A stretch of 64,000 nt of DNA from Mycobacterium arosiense ATCC BAA-1401 = DSM 45069 (GCF_002086125.1 NZ_MVHG01000016.1:29895-93894); one strand, 5' to 3'; positions 21,075 through 28,748 are shown, counted from the first letter of the stretch. Translations and numbers: made by a program. Notes: generated from the letters alone by a model not told the origin.

Positions 21075-21088
21075 GCCGTGGCTCCTTT

Positions 21089-21898
21089 CTAAGAACTACT
21101 CGATGCGGCGGAGGTATCCGAGGTCCCGAGGCTGGCGGCCGCGACCTCGCGCAGGCCGTCGGTGACGGCGCCGTCGGTGCTCAGTGGCGCGAGTATGCAC
21201 GCGTCGGCGGCATCCAATTCGGTTGCGCCCGCGGCGATCAGGTGGGCGGCGGTGACCAGCACCCTGGTCGAGGGCGGCTCAAAATGGAAGGCTCGGTCCG
21301 CGGTGCGGATGGCGACCGCGCATCCGACCAGCCGCCTCGCCGTGGCCAACGGAATTCCGGATTCGTCGACGATCACCTCGGCCTCCCGGTCCGGCGGCAG
21401 ATACTGCATCGTCAGCGTCGCGAACCGCTGACGGAACGACGGTTTGAGCTCCTTGAGCGAGCTGCGATAGGCGGGGTTGTACGAACACACCAGCATGAAC
21501 TCCTCGGGCGCTTTCACCACCTCACCGGCGCGATCGAGATACAGCGACCGGCGGTGATCGGTGAGCGAATGCAGGATGGCCAAGGAGTCATGGCGGGCCT
21601 CGACGACCTCGTCGAGATAGCAGATCGCACCGGCTTTGACCGCCCGGGTCAGCGGGCCATCGGTCCAGACCACGTCGCCGCCGGACACCATGAAGCGGCC
21701 GACGAGATCGGAGCTGGTGAGGTCGTCGTGGCAGCTGATGGTGACCACGGGCCGCTGCAGCAGTGAGCCCATGTGCTCGACGAATCGGGTCTTGCCGCAC
21801 CCGGTTGGGCCGGTGAGCATCACCGGGATGTGCCGGTGGAAGGCCTGCTCGAACAGGCGAACTTCGTTGCCGTTGGCGAAATATGTCTCGGTGGTCAT
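21089..21898 (-). CDS. norQ: NorQ/CbbQ-type AAA+ ATPase
   Basis: A 269-residue MoxR-clade AAA+ ATPase of the CbbQ/NirQ/NorQ group. Walker A is GPTGCGKT (30-37), Walker B is ICYLDE (92-97), and the sensor 1 segment is VCSYNP. The diagnostic stretches SCHDDLTSSDLVGRF, DGPLTRAVKAGAICYLDEVV and LKPSFRQRF match the NorQ/CbbQ consensus I know closely. Members form hexamers that work with a VWA partner to activate enzymes: NorQD for insertion of the non-haem iron of cytochrome-c nitric oxide reductase, CbbQO for Rubisco. No norCB or cbbLS is in the window, so the client is probably encoded in this operon. The symbol is by family only. Confidence 0.92.
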   Translation of the reverse strand: MTTETYFANGNEVRLFEQAFHRHIPVMLTGPTGCGKTRFVEHMGSLLQRPVVTISCHDDLTSSDLVGRFMVSGGDVVWTDGPLTRAVKAGAICYLDEVVEARHDSLAILHSLTDHRRSLYLDRAGEVVKAPEEFMLVCSYNPAYRSSLKELKPSFRQRFATLTMQYLPPDREAEVIVDESGIPLATARRLVGCAVAIRTADRAFHFEPPSTRVLVTAAHLIAAGATELDAADACILAPLSTDGAVTDGLREVAAASLGTSDTSAASSSS

Positions 21899-21919
21899 CT
21901 CTTCCTCAGCGGGACGCGT

Positions 21920-23458
21920 TCATGCCGCGACCAGTTCGCGATGGACGTGGGCCAGTACCCGGGGCAGCTCCTCTATGCGCCGAATCCGTTGCGACCGGCG
22001 GGGCCCGAACACCTCGGGGAGGGGATCGATGCGGGTCGGTCCCACCCCCACGTAGTACATCGACACCCCGGCCTCGTCGGCCTCCTCCACGGCGTGCGCG
22101 GCGTCCGCCCAGGCATACCGGCCCTCGTAGCCTTCATCGGAGATCAGTCCGTCACCGATGACGATCAGCAGGCGGCGCTCGGAGGCCTGCTCCAGCAGTC
22201 GGCTCGTCAGATGGCGAAGGGGCGCACCCAGTCTGGTGTATCCGCGGGCGGACAATCCCAGGCCACTCGGTGGTACGAATCGGCGATCGTCAAAGTCCTT
22301 CAGGCAACGGACTTCGACTCGATGACGGGTGTTGCCGGTGAATACGAAGACGCCATGACGCTCGCGCGCCAGCGTCATGGCGCGCGAAAGTGCATCGGCA
22401 CAAGACAACTCCAGCCCGAACACGCGGCCACCGTGCACCCCCAGCGACGAACTGCCGTCGAGCAGCAAGGCGGTGGTGACGTCGCGGCTGCTGGGCAGCA
22501 GGTCGCGGAACACCTTCGGTTCCTTCGCCTCGCCGGTCACCAGATCGATGTAGTGGTTGACGTATTGGTCGATATCGAGGTCGGAGCCGTCTTCGAGGCG
22601 GTTGGTCATCGCACGGTGGGTGTGTTTTTCGAACCACTTACGCACGTCGACGGCGATCGGCACCGGCCGGCGGGTGTGCCGGCCGTCGGTACGCTCGGCC
22701 CGCTCTATCAGGGCGACGTGGTCCCGCATGAATTGCTGTGTCCACATGTTCCATTCGGGGTAGGGAATGCCGGGCCGGTGTTGCGGGGTGACGTCGAGAT
22801 CGTTGTCTTGTGGCCGGCTCGGGGGCGGCAGGTTGGGGTTGCGGACTCCGCCGTCGCCGCCGACCGGAACCGAGTACGGGCGCGGCAGACGCCTCTGCGT
22901 TGTGGTCCATGGCATCCTGCCGAAGCCGCGGCGCAACTTGTCGGCCAATCCGTGCGGCGCCGTGTGTGCCAGCGGCAACGAGCCTAGCAGCGGGTGAACC
23001 GTCAATTCCTGGCTCGTGGCCGCCAATGCGATTGCCCTATTGAGCATTTCGACGGCAGCCATGTCGCCGGCCTCGGTGCGGACTTCGGGAAGTAGCCGCC
23101 GGACCTCGGGGAGCAGTCCCGGCCATTGCGACGCGATCCAGCCAAGGGCGACGCCGGCCTCGACCAGGGTGAGCGCACGCAGTTCGCGGGCGGAGAGCTC
23201 GTTGAGGCGATATTGCGTGACGCGTTCTTTCGACGGCGAACACTGCAGGGCCACGCCGCATGTCAGGGTTCTGCGTGTCCAGTCGGCCATTGCGGGGTAG
23301 GGGACATGAACGAACGTCAGGGCCGCGTTCACTCCGAAGCCGCGTCGTTCGCCGGTGACCAGCCGCACGCCTTCGCGACGTTGCTCACTGAGCGCGACCG
23401 CCGTCACGGAGCAGCTCCGTTCCAGCGCCATCGCGTGGCCGTCGGAATGGTCAATCAT
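21920..23458 (-). CDS. norD: NorD-type VWA-domain activation protein
   Basis: A 512-residue partner of the AAA+ ATPase. The C-terminal third is a von Willebrand A domain with the MIDAS motif DGSSS (334-338) and GDG at 435-437; the stretch TRLGAPLRHLTSRLL and YEGRYAWADAAHAVEEA (444-460) match the NorD signature. The N-terminal 300 residues are helical and Arg/Pro-rich, as in NorD/CbbO, where this part docks on the client. It lies 21 bases upstream of the ATPase gene in the same operon. The MIDAS residues that bind Mg2+ are intact. The symbol is by family; a role in nitric oxide reduction is not implied. Confidence 0.9.
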   Translation of the reverse strand: MIDHSDGHAMALERSCSVTAVALSEQRREGVRLVTGERRGFGVNAALTFVHVPYPAMADWTRRTLTCGVALQCSPSKERVTQYRLNELSARELRALTLVEAGVALGWIASQWPGLLPEVRRLLPEVRTEAGDMAAVEMLNRAIALAATSQELTVHPLLGSLPLAHTAPHGLADKLRRGFGRMPWTTTQRRLPRPYSVPVGGDGGVRNPNLPPPSRPQDNDLDVTPQHRPGIPYPEWNMWTQQFMRDHVALIERAERTDGRHTRRPVPIAVDVRKWFEKHTHRAMTNRLEDGSDLDIDQYVNHYIDLVTGEAKEPKVFRDLLPSSRDVTTALLLDGSSSLGVHGGRVFGLELSCADALSRAMTLARERHGVFVFTGNTRHRVEVRCLKDFDDRRFVPPSGLGLSARGYTRLGAPLRHLTSRLLEQASERRLLIVIGDGLISDEGYEGRYAWADAAHAVEEADEAGVSMYYVGVGPTRIDPLPEVFGPRRSQRIRRIEELPRVLAHVHRELVAA

Positions 23459-23497
23459 GGGCCGAATTCCGTGTGTTCCGGTTGTCCGGGCAGCGGT

Positions 23498-23602
23498 TCA
23501 GAACGTGCCGATGTTGGAGAACAGCCAGTACCAGAACCAGATGATCAGTCCGGTGCCGCCCCAGGCGGCGACGTAGCGAAGTATTTCCCATAGATAGCCC
23601 AT
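23498..23602 (-). CDS. 34-residue aromatic one-helix membrane peptide
   Basis: A tiny gene between paralogue A and the norD-like gene. It starts at ATG 23600-23602 behind GAGGAAG and encodes MGYLWEILRYVAAWGGTG followed by LIIWFWYWLFSNIGTF, a single helix with an unusual cluster of Trp, Phe and Tyr. No family is recognised. Its place right after a multi-pass membrane gene parallels the 42-residue gene paired with paralogue B, which suggests that each large membrane subunit has its own one-helix partner, as in many respiratory and oxygenase complexes. Coding status rests on ribosome-binding site, spacing and hydrophobic pattern, not on homology. Confidence 0.62.
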   Translation of the reverse strand: MGYLWEILRYVAAWGGTGLIIWFWYWLFSNIGTF

Positions 23603-23646
23603 GATGTGACTTCCTCGGTGGCGTAGTGGGTTTCGGCTCGCGCATG

Positions 23647-24393
23647 TCAATCGGAGAAGAGTTCGCGGTTGACGGTGTGCAGATAGGGGATGGCGAGGAA
23701 CGGGGTGATGTAGAAGATGTCGTAGAGCCACCAGCCGACGACCGGCAACACTACGCCGGCAAAACGCACGTCGGCGAACATGGTCATGTTGAAGACGTAG
23801 GTGATCCAGATGACCACGCCCATCCAGCAGGTGACGACCATCCACTGGTGGCCCCAGCGCTTCATCTGCAGAAAACCGATGGCCGCCGCGATGCGCATGG
23901 TGAAGACGGTCAGAATGAGGCCGACTTCGAGGGCCTTTTCGCCCGGGCCGGCAGCGCCGCCGACCCACAGCTCGTTGTAGTGCCAGAAGTAGCCGGCGTC
24001 GAACATGTTGCCCCACCCGTTGAGAAGCACCCGGGCCAGAATCGTGTGGTTCGCCACCAGGTCAAGGGCCCATCCGACGGTGTTGATGGCGGCGTCGATG
24101 ATGACGAGATAGCCGAGCAGCGTGACCAGCATCGGCCGAACGGAGAGGCCATCGCGCTGGGCCTGGCGCAGCAACCGCACACCCCAGAGGAACAGCGGCA
24201 ATCCGAAGACGCCCAGGGCAGCGGTGCCGATCAGCAGACTGCCGGAGATGAGCCAGTTGTCCGCCCGGCGTTGCGCGAGGTGCGACCGTTCCAGGTGTTC
24301 GTCGATGCTCAGACCCGTTGGAAGAGCGTTGCTTGCCCCGGCGGCGGCGCCCTGGCTGCCGCCGTTGCGCTGATGCAGCCTCGGCAGATTCAC
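23647..24393 (-). CDS. Multi-pass membrane protein, paralogue A and first gene of the operon
   Basis: A 248-residue membrane protein with the same architecture as paralogue B: a divergent hydrophilic N-terminus (1-45), then five helices at about 46-70, 88-112, 155-176, 184-206 and 211-236. From GLSVRP (residue 82) to the end FSD the two proteins are mostly identical, including [42 protein letters not shown] and [15 protein letters not shown]. Invariant candidate ligands here are D132, H138, E141, H182 and H239. The gene is promoter-proximal in the ten-gene operon, with a CTGAC-N4-GTCAG operator about 50 bases upstream. It lacks the histidine boxes of AlkB-type monooxygenases; a distant link to copper membrane monooxygenase subunits cannot be excluded by eye. 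Confidence 0.82.
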   Translation of the reverse strand: MNLPRLHQRNGGSQGAAAGASNALPTGLSIDEHLERSHLAQRRADNWLISGSLLIGTAALGVFGLPLFLWGVRLLRQAQRDGLSVRPMLVTLLGYLVIIDAAINTVGWALDLVANHTILARVLLNGWGNMFDAGYFWHYNELWVGGAAGPGEKALEVGLILTVFTMRIAAAIGFLQMKRWGHQWMVVTCWMGVVIWITYVFNMTMFADVRFAGVVLPVVGWWLYDIFYITPFLAIPYLHTVNRELFSD

Positions 24394-24440
24394 GAGCCCT
24401 CCCCGTCTGCTGATTCGGTCGGCCCGTGCACTATAACAGG

Positions 24441-24454
24441 CTGACTCTAGTCAG
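24441..24454. promoter_or_regulatory. Operator palindrome O1 (CTGACTCTAGTCAG)
   Basis: Perfect 5+5 inverted repeat, CTGAC and GTCAG around four bases, 48 bases upstream of the first gene of the ten-gene minus-strand operon. The same palindrome recurs at O2, O3 and O4 near the other transcription units of the island. Probable binding site of the TetR regulator at 25848-26459. Confidence 0.72.
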
Positions 24455-24593
24455 CATAAGGTACCGAAAGGGTTTTGACTGGTGTCGACGCGGTTCGCCA
24501 CAGCTCTGCCGCCTCGCAGTGCTAAATCGCGGTGGAACAGGACAATCCGCCTGTGGCGTGGCAGCCTCCGTTGCCGACACCCGCTGGATATTA

Positions 24594-24607
24594 CTGACAT
24601 AAGTCAG
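24594..24607. promoter_or_regulatory. Operator palindrome O2 (CTGACATAAGTCAG)
   Basis: Second copy of the CTGAC-N4-GTCAG palindrome in the divergent region, 131 bases upstream of the plus-strand reductase-like gene that starts at 24738. The arms match O1 exactly and the centre differs, as expected for dimer recognition of the arms. Confidence 0.72.
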
Positions 24608-24737
24608 CTGTAAAGCGTTGACACGCCATCCGGGGACTGCCACGCTCAGCGAGCGCTCAGACGTGCGGCATCGTGTGCCGGCGGCGGAAAACGGTTCGCT
24701 CGTCCCAAGCGATGTCGGTGCATGCAAAGGAGTAGCA

Positions 24738-25837
24738 ATGACGCCAAAGCCGCCGGCCGAGAAGTATCGCGTAATCCAGTGGGGCGTAGGAAATGTCGGC
24801 ACCATAGCGCTTCGTCATTTCGTGCACAACCCTGCCTATGAACTGGTCGGGGTGCTGTGCAATCGTCCGGAGAAGGTGGGCAAGGACGCCGGGGAGCTCT
24901 GCGGCAAAGCGCCGGCCGGGGTGCGGGCGACCACCGACAAGGCCGCCATTGAGGCGCTCGACGCCGATTGCGTGTTCTATGCCCCGCTGTGGTCCGACCC
25001 CGATGAGGTGTGCCGCTTGCTGCGCGGGGGCAAAAACGTCGTCGCCTCCGGCGGCGCTTGGTGGTATCGAACCGAACACAGCAAGGCGGACATCGACAAG
25101 ATTGACGCCGCCTGCCACGCGGGTGGGACCTCGTTTCATGCGGGCGGTGTGAACCCCGGCTTTGCCGGAGACCTACTCGTGCTGACGTTGGCCCGAATAG
25201 TCAGTCAGATCGACACCATTCACATCTACGAGGTGGTGAATTTCGGCCGGGACACGTTGAAGTACCTGTACGAGATGGGAATGGGCAGCGATCCGGCCAA
25301 GTTCGAGGACGGCCCGAACCTGTTGGGACAGGCATGGCCGTTGTTCGCACAGTCGATGGCAATGGTTGTGGAGGGAATGGGTAAGACGGTCGAAAAATAT
25401 ACGACTGAGGTGGAGCTAGGGTACGCCACGCGCGACATTCCCTTCGAAGGGGGAAAGACCAGCGACATGCCGGGCTTCAAGGGCGTGATCACGAAGGGCA
25501 CCGTCGCCCGCCAGCATCACAAGTGGACGGCTTGGGTGGAGGGTAGGCCCCTGATGATCTTTCATGAGATATACACGATGGACACGTTCGATGCCATTGA
25601 ACCGCAGGAGGATTGGCCTCAGCATTACCACTACCGCATCGTGATCGAGGGTGACTCGTCTACCGAGCTGATCCTGCAGGGTGCACAGGATCCGAATGGC
25701 GGATACGCGCTGCCCGGCTACACCTGGACCGCGATGGGTCCCGCGAACGCCATTCCCCGGTCTGCGACGCTCCGCCTGGGTTCATGTCCCACAACGAACT
25801 CGGGCTGATGCCGCTGCGTGGCGTCATACGGCCCTGA
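24738..25837 (+). CDS. Dihydrodipicolinate reductase-like oxidoreductase, copy 2 (3' frameshift)
   Basis: Same family as the gene at 18718-19776. The start is the ATG at 24738, behind AAAGGAG, giving MTPKPPAEKYRVIQWGVGNVG with the dinucleotide loop; GGVNPGFAGDLLV is the family motif. As printed, the frame leaves the family sequence after residue 340 and stops at 25808. Adding one base after the GG at 25759-25760 restores IPRVCDAPPGFMSHNELGLM and the usual RGV tail, ending at 25837 with a total of 366 residues. So there is a one-base loss in a CCCCGG(G) run, either a real lesion or a sequencing error. The first gene of the plus-strand arm, it converges on the TetR gene. Confidence 0.82.
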
Positions 25838-25847
25838 CGCCGGCGTG

Positions 25848-26459
25848 TCATGGTTGTAGGCTCCGCAACGTCCTCGCGACATAGTCTTCGAGCAGCGTGT
25901 TGCCAGTCGGCCAGTGGTTGGTGGTGATCAACAGCGCGTACAGGCCCAGCAGGAAGAACACCGCACTGTTCATGGGATTGACGTCCGCGTCCGTCTCGCC
26001 GCGCTCTTGGGCCTGCGCGATCTCCTGGGCGACCAAAACGATCAGCGGGTGATCCCTGCCGTCTTCCGTTTGCGGACGGGTTTGGGAGAAGTGCAGTGCG
26101 AGAAAGTCGTTGAAGAGCCGATCGCCCAGGCGGCGTTCCAATCCGACGACCAATCGGACCGCCTCGTTCAACGCCGCAGCGAGGTCGTGTGTTGATTTGA
26201 GGAATTGCGCGAACTGCTTGGCGATGCGGTCTTCTTCGCGGCGCTCCAACTCCAGCAGCACATGCTCCTTGGTGGGGAAGTGAAAGAAGAAGGTCCCGTG
26301 GGCGACGCCCGCTGCGGCCACAATGGCCCCCACGTCGGCCTCGGCCATCCCGGCCCGGGCGAACTCACCGATCGCGGCGCCCATCAATCGCTCCCGCGTC
26401 TGCAGGCGCTTAGCTTCTCGTGCCGACAGCCGGTCCGTCACAGCCATTGCTTTCCTCAC
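25848..26459 (-). CDS. TetR-family regulator of the island
   Basis: A 203-residue one-component regulator. The N-terminal helix-turn-helix is clear: RERLMGAAIGEFARAGMAEA, then VGAIVAAAGVAHGTFFFHFPTKEHVLL, with the recognition helix VAHGTFFFHF. The C-terminal ligand domain is all-helical and hydrophobic (SAVFFLLGLYALLITTNHW), fitting a lipophilic effector. The start at GTG 26459 or ATG 26447 lies just downstream of operator O3, so the protein probably represses itself. Identical palindromes at the other two promoters of the island make it the likely local regulator. Binding is inferred from arrangement and not shown. Confidence 0.9.
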   Translation of the reverse strand: MRKAMAVTDRLSAREAKRLQTRERLMGAAIGEFARAGMAEADVGAIVAAAGVAHGTFFFHFPTKEHVLLELERREEDRIAKQFAQFLKSTHDLAAALNEAVRLVVGLERRLGDRLFNDFLALHFSQTRPQTEDGRDHPLIVLVAQEIAQAQERGETDADVNPMNSAVFFLLGLYALLITTNHWPTGNTLLEDYVARTLRSLQP

Positions 26460-26466
26460 GGTTGAC

Positions 26467-26480
26467 CTGACTCATGTCAG
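26467..26480. promoter_or_regulatory. Operator palindrome O3 (CTGACTCATGTCAG)
   Basis: Perfect CTGAC/GTCAG inverted repeat, 7 bases upstream of the TetR start. On the minus strand it would cover the leader or start site of the TetR transcript, typical of autorepression. Confidence 0.72.
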
Positions 26481-26590
26481 GGTTTCGAGGCTAACCCAAC
26501 CAGTATGCCGCGTTTGCGTGAAAAAGGCTTGCCTAAACCGTCATTGTCGGGCGCCGCAGACCTCGTCGGATATCGACCCCATCGATTCGT

Positions 26591-26619
26591 TGACTTTAGT
26601 CAGCATCATTCATAGATTG
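26591..26619 (+). promoter_or_regulatory. Promoter with embedded operator O4, upstream of the SDR gene
   Basis: TTGACT (26591-26596), a 17-base spacer and TAGATT (26614-26619) form a good sigma-A-type promoter. The operator TTGACTTTAGTCAG (26591-26604) covers the -35 element, so bound repressor would block polymerase. It differs from the other three sites only by T for C at the first arm base. Confidence 0.7.
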
Positions 26620-26653
26620 AACGCGCACCACACCGCACATCGGAGGAGCCAGC

Positions 26654-27442
26654 ATGGCATTGGAGCAGTTCAGGCTGGACGGACAGGTCGCGATCGTCAC
26701 CGGCGCCGGGAAGGGTGTGGGAGCGGGCATCGCCCGGGTGTTGGCGGAGGCGGGCGCCACCGTGATCGGGACCGCGCGGACCGAGGCGGATATCGTTGGC
26801 ACGATTGAGGGTATCGACGCCGCGGGTGGCAAGGGGCTGGCGCTCGTCGCGGACGCGATGAGACGTCCGGATTCTGAGCGGGTCGTGCGCACGGCCATGG
26901 AGCGCCTCGGCCGCATCGACATTCTGGTCAACAATGTCGGCGGGTCGACCTACGCGCGATTCCTCGACATCACCGACGAAGACTTTCGGCACACGTTCGA
27001 CTGGTGTGTGACGTCCGCCTTCATCATGAGTCAGCTTGTGGCGCCACACATGCTCAGCGCGGGACACGGCTCCATCATCAATATCTCGTCGGGCTCGGCG
27101 CGATTCGGCATACGGGCGCTGGCCGCCTATTGCGTTGCCAAGGGCGGCCTGGAAGCGCTCACCCGCGCCATGGCACAGGAACTCGCCCCGAAGATTCGCG
27201 TCAACGCCATCGCCCTGGGGTCCTTCGCCACCGACGGTCTCAAGGGCAGCCTGGATCTCATGCCCGGCTCGCTGGAGAAGATGCAGGAGGCCACACCGCT
27301 GCATCGGCTGGGCGACGTCGAGGATCTCGGACGGCTCGCGGTGTACCTGTGCACGCGCGACTGCTATGCGACCAACGCGACGTTCCACGTCGATGGCGGC
27401 ATCGACTCGAACAATTCGCCACTGCCGATACCCGATTACTGA
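26654..27442 (+). CDS. Short-chain dehydrogenase/reductase
   Basis: A 262-residue classical SDR. The cofactor loop is TGAGKGVGAG near residue 17, NNVGG is the NNAG equivalent, the catalytic Ser lies in NISSGSARFG and the Tyr/Lys pair in YCVAK. It should oxidise an alcohol or reduce a ketone with NAD(P). An AGGAG ribosome-binding site lies upstream and its promoter carries operator O4, so it belongs to the TetR-controlled set, together with the reductase-like gene 64 bases downstream. The substrate is unknown; an alcohol made by the P450 would be a logical candidate. Confidence 0.92.
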   Translation: MALEQFRLDGQVAIVTGAGKGVGAGIARVLAEAGATVIGTARTEADIVGTIEGIDAAGGKGLALVADAMRRPDSERVVRTAMERLGRIDILVNNVGGSTYARFLDITDEDFRHTFDWCVTSAFIMSQLVAPHMLSAGHGSIINISSGSARFGIRALAAYCVAKGGLEALTRAMAQELAPKIRVNAIALGSFATDGLKGSLDLMPGSLEKMQEATPLHRLGDVEDLGRLAVYLCTRDCYATNATFHVDGGIDSNNSPLPIPDY

Positions 27443-27506
27443 CCTGCGCCGCGAGTGCGCACGCCATGATGGGTCATCGCCCACAGCCGGAAGGACGAGG
27501 GTAACC

Positions 27507-28589
27507 ATGCGCAGAGTCATCCAATTCTCCACCGGTAACGTGGGCCGGCATTCGTTGCGAGCGATCATCGGCAGACCCGATCTCGAGCTGGTCGGCGTCC
27601 ACGCCGCAAGCAGCCAGAAGATCGGCCAGGACGCCGCGCGGCTGTGCGGGCTGGACGAACCCACCGGCATAATCGCCACCGACGACATCGATGCCCTGGT
27701 CGGTCGCGGTGCCGACTGCGTGGTTTACACAGCTCAGGGCGAGACTCGGCCGATGGAGGCCATCGAACAGATGGCCAAGTTCCTCACGGCGGGCACCAAC
27801 GTCGTCGGAACATCAATGGTCTGGCTGGTCACGCCTCGCCACGCCGACGACTGGTTGCGCCAGCCGCTAAAGCGTGCCTGCGCGGCCGGCGATGCCTCGC
27901 TCTACGTCAACGGCATCGACCCCGGGTTCTCCGGCGATACCCTGGTGCACTCGGCGGCCAGCCTGACCACCCGGATCGACTCGATCACCGTGCAGGAGAT
28001 CTTCGACTACGGCAACTATGATGACGCCGAGTTTACAGGCACAGCAATGGGTTTCGGCTCGAAGCCCGACGACGATTCGCCGATGATGTTTCTGCCCGGG
28101 GTGATCGTGTCGATGTGGGGAGGTCAGGTCCGCAGCCTGGCCGACCATCTGGACATCAAGCTCGACGACGTGCGCCAGCGCGTCGAACCTTGGTACACAC
28201 CAGAACGAATCGACTGCACGATGATGACGGTGGAGCCGGGGCAGATGGCCGCGGTGCGGTTCGCCACCGAGGGGATGCTCGACGCCAAGCCGGTCATCAC
28301 GCTCGAGCACGTCACCAGGCTCACCCCGGCCGCGGCGCCCGACTGGGAGTTTCCGCCCGACGGACATACCGGGGTGCATCGCGTCGTTGTGGAGGGCGAC
28401 CCGCGAGTCGAAATCAACACCCACGTTTCGCACCCGCTTTTCGATTCCACTGATGCCGGCTGCATCTCGACGGCCGGTCGAGCCGTCAATGCGATCGATT
28501 GGGTGTGCCGCGCGCCCCAGGGACTGATCGGCGTGGAGGATATCCCGCTCTCGGCAACGATGCGTGGGCTGATGTGGAACGCGCACTGA
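27507..28589 (+). CDS. Dihydrodipicolinate reductase-like oxidoreductase, copy 3
   Basis: A 360-residue third member of the family in this island. It starts at ATG 27507 with MRRVIQFSTGNVGRHSL (dinucleotide loop), followed by NVVGTSMVWLV and the motif NGIDPGFSGDTLV, and ends DWVCRAPQGLIGVEDIPL with a short tail. All three copies keep the same layout but are clearly diverged, so they probably act on different substrates or steps rather than being recent duplicates. It follows the SDR on the same strand and is probably co-transcribed. It marks the right edge of the island. Confidence 0.86.
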   Translation: MRRVIQFSTGNVGRHSLRAIIGRPDLELVGVHAASSQKIGQDAARLCGLDEPTGIIATDDIDALVGRGADCVVYTAQGETRPMEAIEQMAKFLTAGTNVVGTSMVWLVTPRHADDWLRQPLKRACAAGDASLYVNGIDPGFSGDTLVHSAASLTTRIDSITVQEIFDYGNYDDAEFTGTAMGFGSKPDDDSPMMFLPGVIVSMWGGQVRSLADHLDIKLDDVRQRVEPWYTPERIDCTMMTVEPGQMAAVRFATEGMLDAKPVITLEHVTRLTPAAAPDWEFPPDGHTGVHRVVVEGDPRVEINTHVSHPLFDSTDAGCISTAGRAVNAIDWVCRAPQGLIGVEDIPLSATMRGLMWNAH

Positions 28590-28748
28590 CGTGACAACCT
28601 CGACGCGGGAATGATCACCGATCTCGCCGCGGGCCCATAGGCTGGACAGCCAGAAGAACATTTAATCGACGGCCGGAGTTTTGCGTGTTCGCGCCGCCCC
28701 CGCACGCGGTAAGGGATACAAATAGCTGAGTTCACCAAGGAGGGCCTC

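Larger units (their letters stand above)
24394..24737. promoter_or_regulatory. Divergent control region of the island operon and reductase-like copy 2
   Basis: This 344-base gap separates the minus-strand operon from the plus-strand reductase-like gene. It holds two copies of the CTGAC-N4-GTCAG palindrome, one close to each gene. A minus-strand -10 candidate TATAGT (24431-24436) with TTATGC 18 bases further upstream would place the first palindrome between -35 and -10, fitting repression. An AAAGGAG ribosome-binding site lies at 24725-24731 for the plus-strand gene. No gene is seen in the gap. Confidence 0.65.

Noticed and set aside
21089..23458. Reading the NorQ/NorD pair as evidence for nitric oxide reduction.
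   Set aside because: No norB or norC gene is present in the window and the linked membrane proteins lack cytochrome or haem-copper motifs.
20236..24393. Assigning the membrane paralogues to AveC-like spirocyclases, AlkB or particulate methane monooxygenase.
   Set aside because: They lack the AveC segments I know, lack AlkB histidine boxes, and do not show the PmoC Asp-x3-His-x12-His pattern; only profile searches could support a distant link.
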